Of a DNA stretch of 64,000 nucleotides, positions 10,901 to 24,600 are shown piece by piece. Numbering within the stretch: position 1 is the first letter of the stretch; each line of letters opens with the position of its first letter. Both the position numbers and the translations under genes were made by a program. Origin of the DNA: Symsagittifera roscoffensis. Its lineage: Eukaryota; Xenacoelomorpha; Acoela; Convolutidae. Below the pieces are notes generated by a model. The model had not been told where the DNA came from. It did not search any database and saw nothing but the letters and a program-made list of their open reading frames with translations. Location: assembly GCF_963678635.1 (NCBI RefSeq), contig NC_087062.1, positions 56,993,970 through 57,057,969 of the forward strand, given 5' to 3'.

Positions 10901-13900
10901 ACGGACTTGGTGCTAGATGCAATCGCTTCTGATATCGACAAGAAAAAGATGGAAACGTTCGAGCGTCTTAAGTATCCAGATATCAACGGACCTCCTCCCC
11001 CTCTGCTTGCGGTAAGAAGCGAGCCGGGCCCAAGTTACAAACCCAGACTGTCCAATACATCTGAGCCAGATTTCAATTTTGAAGGTTTCCCAGAGCTACC
11101 AGAAGACGATGGAAATGATTTCCCATCAGATGTCGTTTTTGAACCGCCGGTTAGTTTGACGCCAGACCACGAAGGTGACATGGGAAGCACCTTTGACGAA
11201 TTTGAAGTTGATTCGATTGTTGATGAGGAAAGTCCTGAGGATCACAGGATTTTGCCATATTTCAGTCCGGTTGGAGAGGGTCCAAAATCTTGCGACCAGC
11301 TCATGCCTCTCAGTTCTTCTATTGCTTCTGTTTCACCTAAAACTGAGCCTGAAGACGGACACAAGATAGAAAGTATAGTGCCATCGTTGAAAGCAGAAGC
11401 GACAGTGGCATCATTAAAAACAGAAACGAAACCCGAGATTCCTGACTTCGCGCTATTTCCTCAAGAGATTCCTGTGGATTTGGCACCTGATGGTATAGTT
11501 CCAATGGATCCTAGAAACGCTGGAAGACTTTATGTCAACGGCATGTCAGAAGTGGAATTGCTTCTTACGGGCTTCAAAAGGGACAATTTTGTAACGTCAA
11601 AGCACGCTAAGTTCAAACTTGAACCAGACGAACCCTTAGATAGTAAGGAGACAGTTTTAAGAGATTTTGGTAGTGTACCAGTGAAAATTGATCAGCAATC
11701 AGAAAAACATGAGATAGAAAATTGCAGAAGTTATGAGCCATCTAACCACAAAGTTCCTAATGAAATTTCGAAAAATCTTTGTTTGAATTTGGAGCAAGGA
11801 AGTCAACGCCTTTCATCAGACATTTCTAAGCGAATTAGCCCAGCGGATGAATGGGATAATCAAGTTCCTATAAATTGTCCTACTCAAGAAATTCAAATTG
11901 ATTACAAAATAAAACCGCCGGGTTTTGATTCACAAGCATATGAAGAACATGACGGTCAGCGTTCGATGAATTACCAACCAGAATATGGAGATAGAAGCAC
12001 TTACGAATATGAAAGAGCTAATGCAGGTCAACACAGACTAAGTGGACCTGAAATGTATCCTAGATTTCCAGCTGGACCTAGGGGTATGCCACTACGCAGC
12101 ATGCTAGTTCCCCTCAAAAGAGACGAAATCAGACCGATTAGACCTCTCATTCCTCATCTCATGGCGCAGCGCCATCACTCCCCCCAAACAATGTGCAATC
12201 AGATGGGCTTCACTCCCAGACCACCTCATTTCTTACCTGGCTTCCCCCATCGAGTGGGAGTTCGTGTGTACAGGAAGAAGATAATTTCACCACCAAGCGC
12301 ACCTCAACAGTTTCCGCGCCCAGCTAGACCCAGAATGTTTAACACCAGACTTAGAGCTCAGAGTTCATGCCCTACTTTTCATCCCGAGAGTAACGAGTAT
12401 GAAGTCAGAAATCAACCGGTCACTCAGTACAGTGTGCCAGAATATTCTAGCTACAGACCTAATTCTTCAGTGATTCCTCCTCCGCTTTTGAGGCCAGATG
12501 AAGCGCCACCCAATGGCATGAGTACTCGTACATCTCAACCTGGATACTCGCTGCCTGCGCAACAAGAAATCGAAATGCCGGACCATCCTGAGACTTATTC
12601 GCAATCATACCATTCGTATTCTAATGCTACGCAAGCTGTTCATGACGAGAAGATTAAACTGACGAGTCCGAAGTGTGCTTCCCAAACTGGCGACTCTTTT
12701 TCGATTCTGGATGTAAAAAATTACAGGCAGCACTTTTCAGAAACAAGGCACCCTAAACGTTTTTGCGAAGACTTGCCCCAACCAGAGGAGCCAAAAATGG
12801 TTAATCAAGGTGAAAACGTTTGTTTCAGTGACACGAAAGAAACCGAAAAATATTTAAATAACTCTCATAGAGAGGAAATTGCTAAACCTGTTCAAGAGAA
12901 CTGCAAAATTGGTCAAAATGTAGAAGGCCTGGAAATTGAGCATCAGGTTCCGGCGTTACCTATTCACCAAAATATTGAAAATAAATGTGAGGCTGAACAG
13001 ATTCCGGACTTGATGCAGATTTCGCCAACTTTGCCAGTTGGTGGTTTTTACAACCCTTCGCCAAGTTTTGTCCCGCCAATTGAAAGTTTTGGAACCACCG
13101 GAGCTTCCCAATGCAACTCTCGCGATTTTGTTCCACCGAATGAAATGTATGGCACCGCAGTAGCGTTCCGTAGCAATTCTCCCGCTTTTGTTGCACCGAA
13201 GGAAAGTTTTGTTCCCGCTAGAGCTTTCCGGAGTAGTTCTCCCGGTTTTGTTCCACCGGATGAAAATTATGCTCCAGCTGGGCCTTACCGAAGCAATTCC
13301 ACTGGATTTTTTCCACCGAATGAAAATAATGTTACAGCTGGCGCTTACAGAAGCAATTCCATTGGCTTCGTTCCACCGAATGAAAATTTTTTCACCGCTG
13401 GATCTTTCGGGGTTTGTTCTCCCGGGTTTGTCCCACCGAATGAAAATTGTGTCCCCGCTGGCGCTTTTCAGCATACTTCGTCTAATTTTTCTCCACCAAA
13501 TGAGAATTTAGGAACATCTGGAGCTTTTCGTGGGAACGCTCCTGGTTTTATCCCTCCAAATGGAAATTTTGTTTCTGAGAATTTTAATGCTGCTCCGCCC
13601 TGTAATCTAGCAAATGAGTTCAGTACTTCTGAAGGTGGAAATAGTCGCAGTAGTCGCGGAAAACATTATTCACGGGGTCATGAAAAAAGTCACGTTGACA
13701 ACCGAAACTGGCAGCAGAATTACAACGTACAAGCAAGCAGTTATAAGCAAAGCGAAAGTAGTTACAACGAGAGAGGCAAGAATAACCATGGGTACTATAA
13801 ATCGACCAAAAATTTTAAGGAAGCTAGCTATAATTACGACACTAAGTATAATAACGAGAACAGAAAACAACACCACGAAAACGCACCCAGTAGAGATTCT

Positions 13901-14668
13901 GGTTTCGATAGTTACGAAGTAAAAAGTAGCAGAGGGCATAACTTTGACAGCCATGTACCTGGAAGTTCGAATAACATGAATCAGCATGGTAAAAGTCACG
14001 GTAGTTCAAGCAATCGTCGCCAGAACTCGACCTCGAAGCTCAGATCATGGCGCGACCTCTCTCCTGGATCCGAAGGAGAGTTTGACGAGGCGCCGCGGCT
14101 ACCTAAAAGGTCAAAGAGTGGATACAGGGACGAGGGTTTACCCAATTATGAGAATGAAATCAACGATGAAGATGGTGAAGACAATGACAGCTTCGATGAA
14201 ATTCTGAGATCGAAAAGGAAAGGAAGGCGACATCATTCGGATTGGTATGATGAAGATGAGTTCTCCAGAAGGAGCTCGAAAAAAGATTGGTCCTCCTGTG
14301 AACAAAGCGAAGCGAGCAGTGAAAAGAAAGCAAAACGACGTGAAAAGTCAATAGACAGTCGCTCGTCATCAATGGGGAGCTGGACTTCCCGCCACAATGA
14401 CACGGTGCTAGAAACGACAATGGGGAGTTCCAAGAGCTGCATACCAAAGCCAGGAGCAACCCCGAAAAAAGACGTGGCGTTGCCAATTGAGACCTTCATC
14501 ACCGCCAAGAAAATGAAACATAAAAGGTCTTCGAAACCGGAACGAGAAAGTAGCATTACGGAAAAATCTGGTAAAATTGACATAAACAAATTGAGTAAAC
14601 AAGAAGGGCATGTTCCAAAGAAAGTGGTCGACCCAGATGATCTAGAAGATGGCGAATGCTCCGATTAG
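7941..14668 (+). CDS. PHD-TFIIS-like-SPOC protein of the PHF3/DIDO1 family (coding 8078-14668)
   Basis: Family members bind the phosphorylated RNA polymerase II C-terminal domain through SPOC and act in transcription elongation and RNA processing in the nucleus. A single large exon encodes about 2196 residues. An exon likely starts at 7941 after a T-rich AG acceptor. I start translation at ATG 8078, the first ATG in frame after an in-frame stop at 8003. Visible in order: an acidic N-terminus; a PHD-like finger (about residues 255-303; CC, CEKC, H-x2-C, C-x2-C, with the first Cys pair adjacent rather than spaced); a TFIIS central-like helical domain (about 610-700, starting YRRRAFFK); a SPOC domain (about 775-915, starting IAWKGKLV); Pro-rich stretches; nine 20-residue FVPPNEN repeats (about 1660-1835); and a charged SR-like tail. 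PHF3 and DIDO1 cannot be separated here. The C-terminal third is duplicated at 2-2272. Confidence 0.82.
13054..13590 (+). repeat. Nine 60-bp tandem coding repeats (20-residue units)
   Basis: The in-frame minisatellite encodes units like FxSNSPxFVPPNENFxxAGA. All three forward frames or their complements stay partly open across it, which creates long shadow ORFs. The left copy is at about 657-1190. Two substitutions separate the copies, in units 5 and 6. Confidence 0.9.
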
Positions 14669-17059
14669 AGAATTAAAACTTAAATAAGTGGATTTATAAC
14701 TCCCAGTATTTCAAAAATGTTATGTTTTGATTCGTATTTTATTCTAGTTAGTTGAATCGTTATTCTGAGATGTTATAGACTTTATCTTTTAAAGGGTGTA
14801 ACTTCTCTTCTCAAAATGGCACGCTGGTTCCTAATATCTTTTATTGGTTGTTCGTTGTTTATCAATGTAGCCTATTTTGATTTTTGCTACTTTTGTCAAT
14901 AAATATTCAATATTATTATTTTTCCTATTCGCCTCAGATTTAACTTATATTTTCAGCTCGAAAAATTTTTATTCTTGTTTTGAATAACGGAGCAAATCAC
15001 TTTACTATATCAGAAACATAATTATGATTGCGATAAACAGGCGTTGTCAAATCGGAACATAATTTAATTCTATATCAATTTGTTTTTTTTTGGTGTTTCT
15101 TTCTTATGTACCGGTAAAATATTTTTTATATTCAGCTGTCCGGATTTTTTAAAGCTATTCGGAAATTTTGGCAAAAGGTTCTTTGTATCTCTTTACATGC
15201 TGTAGCTATAAAGGTTACCTGAAATATTCAATTTTTCATCTGAGTATCTTAGTTTGCATGCTACTTTTAGTTCGAAGTTTGAATTCTTTAGTGAGCTCAT
15301 ATAACTAACAAGCATCAGTCATAAGATAATCACAGGGATCGAGCTCACGGGCCCTAAGGCCCCTCGAGGAGACGTCCCATAAAGTAGAATTTTACAGAAT
15401 ACGTTGAGAAGAAAGAAAAGGCAGGAATTAGATCACTTGTCAAATATCAGGTGAAGGATATCAGACATATGAAACATACATTTTAAAGTTTGCAATTTTA
15501 CACTTGTAATCGGAAGATACAACTTTTTTGCCGTAAACAACTTTATTTACAAATCTGTTGGAAATTGAGCTTGCTTCCTCCAGCTCCATTGAGGACAGCT
15601 TGCTTTCTGCGCCAGTTCAATTGAGGACAGCTTGCTTCCTTCGCCAATCAATAAATCCTCAATTTCGCGCCCCTTTACACTTGTTCAAGTGCGTACCTTC
15701 GGATTCAGAAGTCGGGTTCGAGTTTCGGCCGGTCCTTATTTTTAAAGAGTTATCAACGTAGTGAAGACTCTTATAAAGCTCTTGGTGATTTTTTGTTTGT
15801 TTTTTTTTCAGGAAAAAGTCTGAAAGTCCTCTTATAACTACAGATGTCCATTCATACATATTACTTCAATTGAACTCAAAAAGTGCATATATACCCAATG
15901 CACTTTTTGAGTTCAATTGAAATTCTTCTGCCGAAAAGTAGGTAAATAGCACTCTCCTAATAAGAACGTGGAAATGGCGTGAAAAAAGGTTAAAAAGCAT
16001 CTACACTTCTATTTTTTGAAATGCGAAATTTGAGAAAGTGTTTTTTTTTAATGTTTACTTGCGTTCATTACTCTTTTCCAATCTTCGATTGGCTATGTTT
16101 TTGACTTTTTGGGTCTTTTTACATTCATTGACCTTTTTCCAACAAACGGTTGCCTATGTTTCAATGAGGACAATGTGCGCCAATCAGTTATAACTGCTTT
16201 TCAGTAATTTTGTCTCAAAATAAAAATTCAAAATATTAAAGCTAAAGTCGATTATAATGTATGTTGAGAGATTTCCAGTCAAGTATAACCTTTTCCAAAA
16301 TATCGTAAACGCTATCAATTGCTGTTGTCTCAAGTTTGTATAAGAATTCGTTATAATAGATAATGCAAGCTTAATTTACATGCGAGTGGTTACTCCTAAA
16401 ATTCGTGATTCAAAAAATATGGATTAAAACTAGAAAACGGTGCAAAAGTGTGAACAAACACGCAAAAGGTTTTGCTTGGAAAACTACGCCGAAAAACCCA
16501 TTGTCGAAACCTTGTACAGGACCAATGTAAATATTAAAGCAACCCACAAAAATGTCTCATGATGGAGTTTTTGGCAAGGAATTGTATCATTTAAAGATCT
16601 GGCAGTAGTTGCTTGATAACGCAAACTTTCTTTTGAAAACAACTTTCTTTTGTAAGTATTGTTTCAGAATTTTGTTTGTAGTAATAAGTTTAAGTTTTTA
16701 ATTGTTAATTAGAAGTATTTGGTGAACGTTTTTTCAGTGGAATTTTTTTTAGAATCAAATTAAGGCCATATTTGTGCACATAGAGTTAAAAATTGGGAGA
16801 AGGGTTTTGGCGCCTATTTTGAAGACATGGGTTATTCAAACTAGCCGCCGCTCCGCGCGATAGTTATCCAACTTGCCTTTTTGATTTTTCTCTCAAGATG
16901 TGATCGGACGATTACTTTCGTGAATTTTTTTCAATTTACCTCATTGAAAATAATTGGATTTATTATTGTTTAGATGTGTCTTCTTTTTCAGGAAAAAAAC
17001 ATCTTTCAATGTTTTTTTTTCAGATAATTGTAATTGTTTGCATTTAATATATGCAGGCT
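14669..17059 (+). other. 3' flank of the PHF3/DIDO-like gene and upstream region of the proline-rich gene
   Basis: Contains a poly(A) signal (14898-14903), a hairpin (about 15865-15921), part of repeat X (about 15780-16165) and a CpG-rich patch (about 16843-16862). An acceptor-like T-run plus CAG near 17033 precedes the first coding exon. No coding exon is supported in between. Confidence 0.5.
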
Positions 17060-18242
17060 ATGTCAGCTCAGCAAGCTTCAGAAGCGCTCGGTGTAAGTAC
17101 TACACTAATGTAATTTATTCTGACTACTGAAGAGAAATTCTTAATTTGATAGTTTTTTGTGACGCGATCTAAGTTATCATTCCTAAACGTCAGCTGGAGT
17201 CAAGTAACATGCAATTAAAAAGCTCTTTCATTTATTGTAAGAGAAAAACAATTAGAAGTTTTTGCTATTCAGACCATTAATATCTTGTGTACAAATACCC
17301 AATCATTCGAATTTTAAGCCGTGAATGAGACAAAATGCATGTTATTTTCCTCTAAAGAGTTTTCTGCCATTTCAGGGAGCTCCAAATGCAGAAAGAACAA
17401 GCAATCTCAAAGATTTCAAAGTTTTAGTGGTAAGTTTATTGCCTCTTCGAGTTTTTTTTTAAAACTTAATAATGTCATCAATGTTTAATTTCAAATTGAA
17501 ATTCAAGTTGATTTTCAGAATTTCGTATTTAAAATCAACTTTGAATTTAGAGCAAGTGCAGAATCAAAAGTGAGCTGGATGCAGATACGGCCATCGAGAT
17601 ATCCAGAGCACTGACCGAGGCGTACGTGAACTATAAGCTCGCTAACTTGCCCGAAAAAGCAGTGAGTTCCTCGTCTACTCATGGCGCTTTATTTTAAATT
17701 TTTCGATTTTTTATGCAAGCCTTTTGTTGAGTGATTTCTAATTTCAGGATAACGGTATTCGAGACTCGTACAATCATGCCTTGAAGTCCTTAAAAAGTAT
17801 GAAGCCAGCGCATCTCAAAACGCAGATTCCAGCGCCACCGCCTCCTGTTGTCCACAAAACTTCGTCAATTTCCAAATCATCTAAAAGAAAAGGAAATGCA
17901 AAATCGTCAAGTGAATCGCCAGCTGTAAAGAAAACATCTAAAGAGCTGGCTAATGTTGATACGCCGACCCCAGTTCAATCGTCAAATACTGGAGGATTTT
18001 CGATACCTTTTACGCCAACATTCGGAGTGCCCCCTGTGGCTATTCCCGGAACTCCTATTCCTCCTGGGCCTCCCATGATGCCGCAGCCTCCACCGGGTAT
18101 GTTTCCGACATCTATGCCTCAAATGCCAGTTCCTCCAGTGATGCCGCCTCAGATGCCATTTCAGCCAGGCGTTCCACCTCCTTTCATGCCAGGAATACCG
18201 GTGTCCTCTTCGGCCTTTCCAGTTAGTCAAAACGGAGTGTAG
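17060..18242 (+). CDS. Proline-rich protein of unknown function, four coding exons
   Basis: The exons are 17060-17092, 17376-17429, 17551-17661 and 17748-18242. All junctions are GT-AG in phase 0, and the joined frame is open for 230 residues to TAG 18240-18242. An alternative start three codons earlier (17051) is possible. Residues about 20-90 are helical and charged. Residues about 95-130 are Ser/Lys-rich with basic stretches like a nuclear localisation signal. The last ~90 residues are Pro/Met/Phe-rich with runs such as PPPFMPG. I do not recognise the family. The proline-rich tail suggests a scaffold or RNA-processing cofactor, but that is inference. Exon 1 also exists as an orphan at 4680-4712. 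Confidence 0.75.
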
Positions 18243-18683
18243 CTGAAATTACTTTTCAGATGATCCAAACTGCCATATTTAAAATAGTGTTTGTTGTTTT
18301 CGATATGCTTTGAATGTGTATTTAATATTTCTTTAATGTAGGCTTTTTTCACAACGTTTCCTATTCTTCTTGAGGCAAAGGTTCTTCTTGGGTTAAATCT
18401 ATAACTGAGGTATATTATGGGTAAAAATTGATTTCAGATGCGAATGAGTTCAATCAGTCTGAATATAGCGCAACCAGTTCACATCAAGTTGGTTTTTACG
18501 AGCTGAAATTCTGTCACTGAAATCTTTAGCTGAAAACCTCAAACCTTCTATCTTGATTTGTTCTGTCTTTATCTTTTGATTGACAGTCAAGTTACTCGAG
18601 TACCCTTGATTTTTATTGATATCACTTATTTCTGCGTTAAAAATCCCTCTTGAATGTGAAAGGTAAGTTGAAAGCTGAATGAA

Positions 18684-21600
18684 ATGGAGTCGCCTTTGAA
18701 CGTGGACCTGGAACACCCTCTTCCTGAAGATATCCGCAACATGGACAGAGATGACACTGTGTGCAAGTTCTGTGGGGTGTCCTACTTCATACATCATGAG
18801 ATCAAACAGCTACAGACTGAAGTGAGTGTAGCATGGGGAAAATTTCATCGGATATTTAATCAGTCTGAATTATCTAGTTAATCTGTGAAATCTTTCAAGT
18901 AATCTTACTAACTGGTGCATTGTTTTTTTTTTCGTTATTGTCCGACCAACCCGAAGGGATTGGAAGTAACTATGGCCTTGTGTATTTTTTTATGCAAAGT
19001 GTGGTGCCTCAAAGAAGGCTCGTACGGAATCAAGTGTGGTATCATTTCAGCCATGGTTGGTATACCATGAAAACAAAAATTGCCTTAGTGTAACAAAAAA
19101 ATTGTCTGAATATTTTCGTTTATCACACCTATTCTCAGCAGGGGATTGGATCTTGTTAATCACTCACTTGCACGTTTTTGAGTGTCAATGAAGTGAAATG
19201 GGCGCAAAAATTGATTCAAAAGGGAATTTTGTTTCGAAGATTACCAACCCGTTAAAAATTGTTGCTATATGCTATCGTTTTCTCAGATAGATTTGGTTAT
19301 ATCAAAGATTTATCAATTTTGAAAGTTGCTCTAATAGTTCTGTTAGTCGGCACTAATATGTCATAAACAAATTTGTCTCATTTCTGATTGCCAACCAATT
19401 TAATGCGCTGTTTTGTTGAAACCATAAATTCTGTGATTCTTGTAGTGATTATTTTCCTGGTGTTATTGCTAGTTTTAAGGACTTTTCGGTCGCCGGATAA
19501 TTTTGTTGTTTTTTTGATGTGAGGACTTTAAAAGAAAGAAAGAAAGAAAGAAAGAAAGCATTCATATCTCCATAAATAGTACTCAACAAGAGGATTGGTG
19601 AAAGGCACTTGAAAATTTATCTTATTTTCCAGAATTAAACTTTTTTAATTACACAAGCAAGGATTGTGTTATAGTATGAACTCTCTTTTTTTCAACCTTT
19701 ACAAATATTGTTGCGACAAAATGGGTTCATTTTGAAAGTGTTCATTTTGATCAATAACCAGCTATTAAGTTCAGCCAACGCAACTTAAAGGCATCATGTA
19801 TCTGTAGCGTAGACGTAGGGAAGGAGACCCAAACTATTATATTACAAATAGCACTTTAGCTTTAAGGTATCATGTATCTGTAGCGTAGACGTAGGGAAGG
19901 AGACCCGCAGCAACATTGAGGGTTCGAACACTGGCAGGGTCGAATGTTTTTAATGAATTTTTTCGTATCCTAGTGAAAATGCGGCCGCTCTATAAATTGA
20001 GGCATATTGGTTGGTAATTTTTTTTTCAAATTGACTGGTACTGCTTATGCGTCATAATTGGCTTGCCTCACTTAGCAATTATGTAGACTCATTATTGTCG
20101 TGCGTCACTTAGGAAATTTTGCAGACTCAAATTTTTACCCATTCAGTTTTTCTCAGCAGCGTTATCTGGTATATTTTTGCTTGTGTATGCGAAGTGCAAC
20201 TTCGCCTCTGTAAAATAGGTAAATACGAAAACTTTTTACGAATCAAAAGAACAGGTTCAGATCTAAAACCAAATCTAGAGAACAGATAAATCCCAGACAA
20301 CAAGTCATTTGCATGTTATTTAGTGCACTTGAAAACGGATAAGACAAACAACAATTTTTTAAAATTCTAAATCAATTTTTTTGCTCAAATTTTTTTCTAT
20401 AAACTCAAAAAAACAGCGATGTCTCGAAAACTAGAAGGATCAATTTTTTTAGCTTTGATTCGCAGCGCTACTCAGGTTTCCCGATAGTACTTAGGATTAA
20501 CTAAACAAGGTTAACCTAAATAAAAATTAATAAATTCAAAGCGGCTAAATTCAGTTTTTAAGAGCAATGAACGTAAAGAGTACTCTTTCATAGGTCTTGC
20601 TGATTTTTTTACAGCAAAAAGTATTAAAATTTATTCACGTTCAATTTTGATTTTTCGCGGTTTGATTTGTGATTTCTTTTTACGTTCAATGAATTGCTTT
20701 TGTTAAAAATAAGGCAAACGCCACTATCGAACAGCAAAATTGTAAAGGTCACAAAAAGTGTGATTGACTTCTAATTTGGAAAATGGAAATTACTTATCAG
20801 ATTTTTACCTATTTACCCAAGAGTTTTACCTATTGGTCCAATTTTTTCAAATTGGTTTTATTCGCAAAAAAGTATCTTTCAAATTGTTCTACAAATTCAA
20901 AGAGCTTTGGGCCATCTATTTTTTTTTCGAAATTCAAAAGTTGACGACTTTTGAAGAAACAGGTCGGTGTTTTTTTCAGTTTCCTTGCAGTCATTACTCT
21001 TTTCCAGCTGTCAGTTGGCTGTTTCCTAAAATGTAATTGTTTTTAGTGTTTAAGAAATGAAATTTCGTTGACTGCTCATTTGTACATCAACAGTTATCAA
21101 TTCTCGCATAAAAGGTTAAGAAGCTTTGATATACGATTCTGCAGTGATGCACCATTAATTTTCTTCCAGCCCGCTGGTTTTTCGAAAGCTTGCAATGACC
21201 ATCTCTGGGTATTATAGGCAAATTTGTTTTCGGCAAAACTCTAATTCAAAAAAATCGTTGTATTGCAAACTGTTGATCGATTGGAGACAAAATTTGAGTA
21301 GATCATACACGAGCAGTTCAGGGACTGACAATATCTTATTGTTCCGACCATTGTAAATGGCGAGGAACTTTGTATTCGGGTGTGTCTTAGTTTTTTTTCC
21401 TTTTTGTTTTTCACGCAAAATCAGTTACCACAGATAATCATCGGACTGGGTTGAGTGATATATCATATTAAAGCCCTGAAAGTCGTGATTCAAACCACCT
21501 TTTTGAAATTTTTTACCAATGTCGAGAAAAACCGGTTTGAATTTTTTTGTTTTGTGTTTTTTTTCGAGCGAATAAAGCGAGCGAGCCATCTTATTATGGC

Positions 21601-24600
21601 TGAAAAGCTTATAATAGCTTAATTTAAAATGTTAAAACTTAGGTTTACTTGGGTAACGTTATTTTACGCTGAGTATTTTAAAGCTTTTTTAGAATCATAA
21701 CTTTCAAAAATTAAAAAATAAAACGAAAAACTTGAAACATTTTTCAATTTTTTTCATATTTATTTTTCGTTTTTCTAGTAATTTTTCTACAAAAATTGTG
21801 TTTCGTTTTGCTTATGTTAGTATGGCTGTCGAATAAACCTAATACCCAGTTTGTACCCCAGTTTTTTTTGTACCATGTATACCTAATCCAGCGCGGCGCC
21901 GAAAAAAAAACGACAATAATTTAAAAAAAAACTGTTGTATTTTCTTAAAACTATGGTCGGAACATTCTGTGCTACTTGCACAGTAACGGGCTATCTGTGT
22001 TATATATAAATTCATCTGATATGCTGTTAAACATACGCTTTTGCAAAGCTCAAACTTGAGCTTCCTCTGCAAAATTCAAATTTGTGTAAGACGTACAGCC
22101 GTAAACAAGCAAGCCATTTTGTATAATTGGCTTCACGTGTGTATTTAATTAAAAATTGAATACCGCTCGCGGTACAAAAAAAATCTAATTTTATAAATTG
22201 CACCACAAAAAAAACATTAATTTAGTTTTGGCAATATGACGTGAATTTCATTTAGTGTTCCCTCTGACAACTAAATTTTTACACGTTTTTATGGAAGAAA
22301 AAACTTTTTACTGCAATAGTTAAATTAGCAGCTTCAGTTTTGTGATCAAAAGTTAGCAAAGTAGTTTTTATCTTTTTTAGTTTAAAACTATTTGAGGCTA
22401 AACAACCATGGACATTCAAGAAATCTGACTTAAAATCACTTGGATTGTGACTGCATGCAATTATATCCGTATCAACTGCAAACAGAAGTACCTCCGACGT
22501 TTCTGGTTCGCGAGGCATATCATTAGGTTATAAAAGGAAATGAAGTGAACCCAACACAATCAGTCGGAGTTTTCATTATTTATCTGAACGCATTCTTTAC
22601 TATCAGATAGATAGCTCCCAAAGCAATCCAGGCTATCACCTCGAATTCCATAGAGCTCTAATTCAGTCAGCAAAATTTTCTGATCGAGAGTATCAAATGC
22701 TTTTAAGTCAACAGAGAAGCTACATCGCAATGTTTAATCAGAACCGAATCTTGTTTTCTGTTAGTTCATCTAAATCATCTTTATTTGCAAGTTTTCTTCG
22801 GTATCTAATTTGGTGCAAAGAAAAATGATTGAATTGTTGTGGGTATGCGAATATACGATCTTTTCGAAAGTTTCGCTACAATTGATAAGTAGCGAAATTG
22901 GTCGGTAATTATTTCAATCCGATGCATGCTTTTTATGTTTTCCAAGTTTCCAGTTTCAAAGGACTGATTGATCATATAGGTTAGATAGAGTGCGATAAAT
23001 TAGGAAGACACTATAGAAATGATGGCTGATTGCATCAAAACCTGCTGATTGTTTCGGCTTATGACTATTTAATGCATTTATTAAGAGTAACGAACGAATG
23101 AACTTTTATAGGTTTTGGTGGTTTTCTTTTTCAGGAAAAAGTCTTGAATTTTAATTTAATCTTCACGTATTAATCTTTACGCATTGATCCAATTTTCTCA
23201 ATTTGGGTTAAATACATGAAAAAAATTTCAATTAAAATTTGTTCTACAAATTCAAAAAGTTTTAAGGACATCGTTTTTTCCTGTTTCTTTGCGTTACTTA
23301 CTCTTTTCTAACTCAGTTAGCTATGTTAACCTCGTGGAAAAAGCAGGAAAAACAGATGCATTAATTGCAAAGACTTTGATATTGACTTTGACTTTGATAT
23401 TTGGCGCAGATTTTGGAATTTGGGTCGCTAGAACGTTTTAGAAATTGCGACCAGTTGAACATTTGAACCATTAACGCTTGTGCCTTGATGGTTTACATGT
23501 CCTTAATTCGGTACCAATTTCGGTAAGCAGGCCAAATTCCAAAATCTGCTCCAAATATCAAAGTCATTAGTTCTTCGCAATTCATTTATCTGTTTTTCCT
23601 GCTTTTTCCACGAGGCTAACATAGCCATTTTAGCTAGAGCGCAAAGATAATTAACGCAAAGTAATTAACAGGAAAAACAGATGTCCTCAAACCTTTTTGA
23701 ATTTGAAAAAGAAAGCATGCAATCATTGTTTATTTTTGAGCGCTTTCGCACATTGTGTGAATCATCAGAGAAACTATCATCTGGAATGGTCGTCATCATT
23801 GCGAACCAGTTAACAAAAAACCAAAACAACTGCACTAGTATATGAGTAAATACAAATATCGCCGATATAAACCGGAACAAAGAAAAGTGTCCATCACAAT
23901 TTGAGGGTTAGCTGCCGCTGCCTGTATTCTTCGCGTTGGTTCAGTGTCGGTTGTCTCCTTGCGATATACAGGGCCTCAAGCGTTAGAAGTCGTCCTGGAT
24001 CTTCAGTCTGGTCCAGAATCTTGGAGCAAATTTCGGAAGCGTCTCCGATGCAGTTTTTGAGGTGACTTCCAACGAGTGAGCTGATACGGGCATGTTCTGC
24101 TAGTCGGGTCATCAAATGCCCTGTCGTCTGACCGACATAGCTGGATTGCATCCAGAAAGGGTTATTTCGTAAATGAATCGGCTATTCAGATCATCTGGTA
24201 TCTTGCTCTTCAGGGAAGGTAAGACCGTTTTCATTTTCCGTGTGGTAAACAGAACGCAGGCTTCTGTGATCTTCCTGATACTTCTTCTGATACGATCGGA
24301 AATGTGTCCTCTGTATTCCATCAGCAGAGTGGGACGTGACTTCCTTTCTTTGAATTTCGCATCTGTAGCCCGTTGTTCCTTTTGAGAAAATCTTTTACTT
24401 ATTGCGTTCTCGTTTACTATTGGATCGTAATATGGCGGTGGGTACTGGGTCTTCTCGAACATGCACTTTGCTGAAACTAGTGCATCGTAGAATTTAACAA
24501 GCACAATACCAGGGTGTTTTGTTGTGGCTGTACCTCCTCATGTCAACAACTTTTAGGTCCGTGCATTTGCGATGGCAACAGATGAGACATACATTACATC

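Larger units (their letters stand above)
12397..17271 (+). repeat. Right copy of the ~12.4-kb tandem duplication (part matched within the window)
   Basis: Matches 1-4891, with a sharp loss of similarity at 17271/4891. If the duplication is a simple tandem, the full right unit is 4892-17271. Confidence 0.93.

Noticed and set aside
12956-13474. 172-codon antisense ORF across the PHF3/DIDO-like repeat (also at 560-1078)
   Set aside because: It mirrors the 60-bp coding repeat, has no domain, and its opposite strand is clearly the real gene. Kept only as a low-interest finding.
18450-18797. 115-codon antisense ORF over the first LEKR1-like exon
   Set aside because: It is a shadow of the real exon and its upstream DNA. 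Splice phases of the plus-strand gene are consistent throughout.
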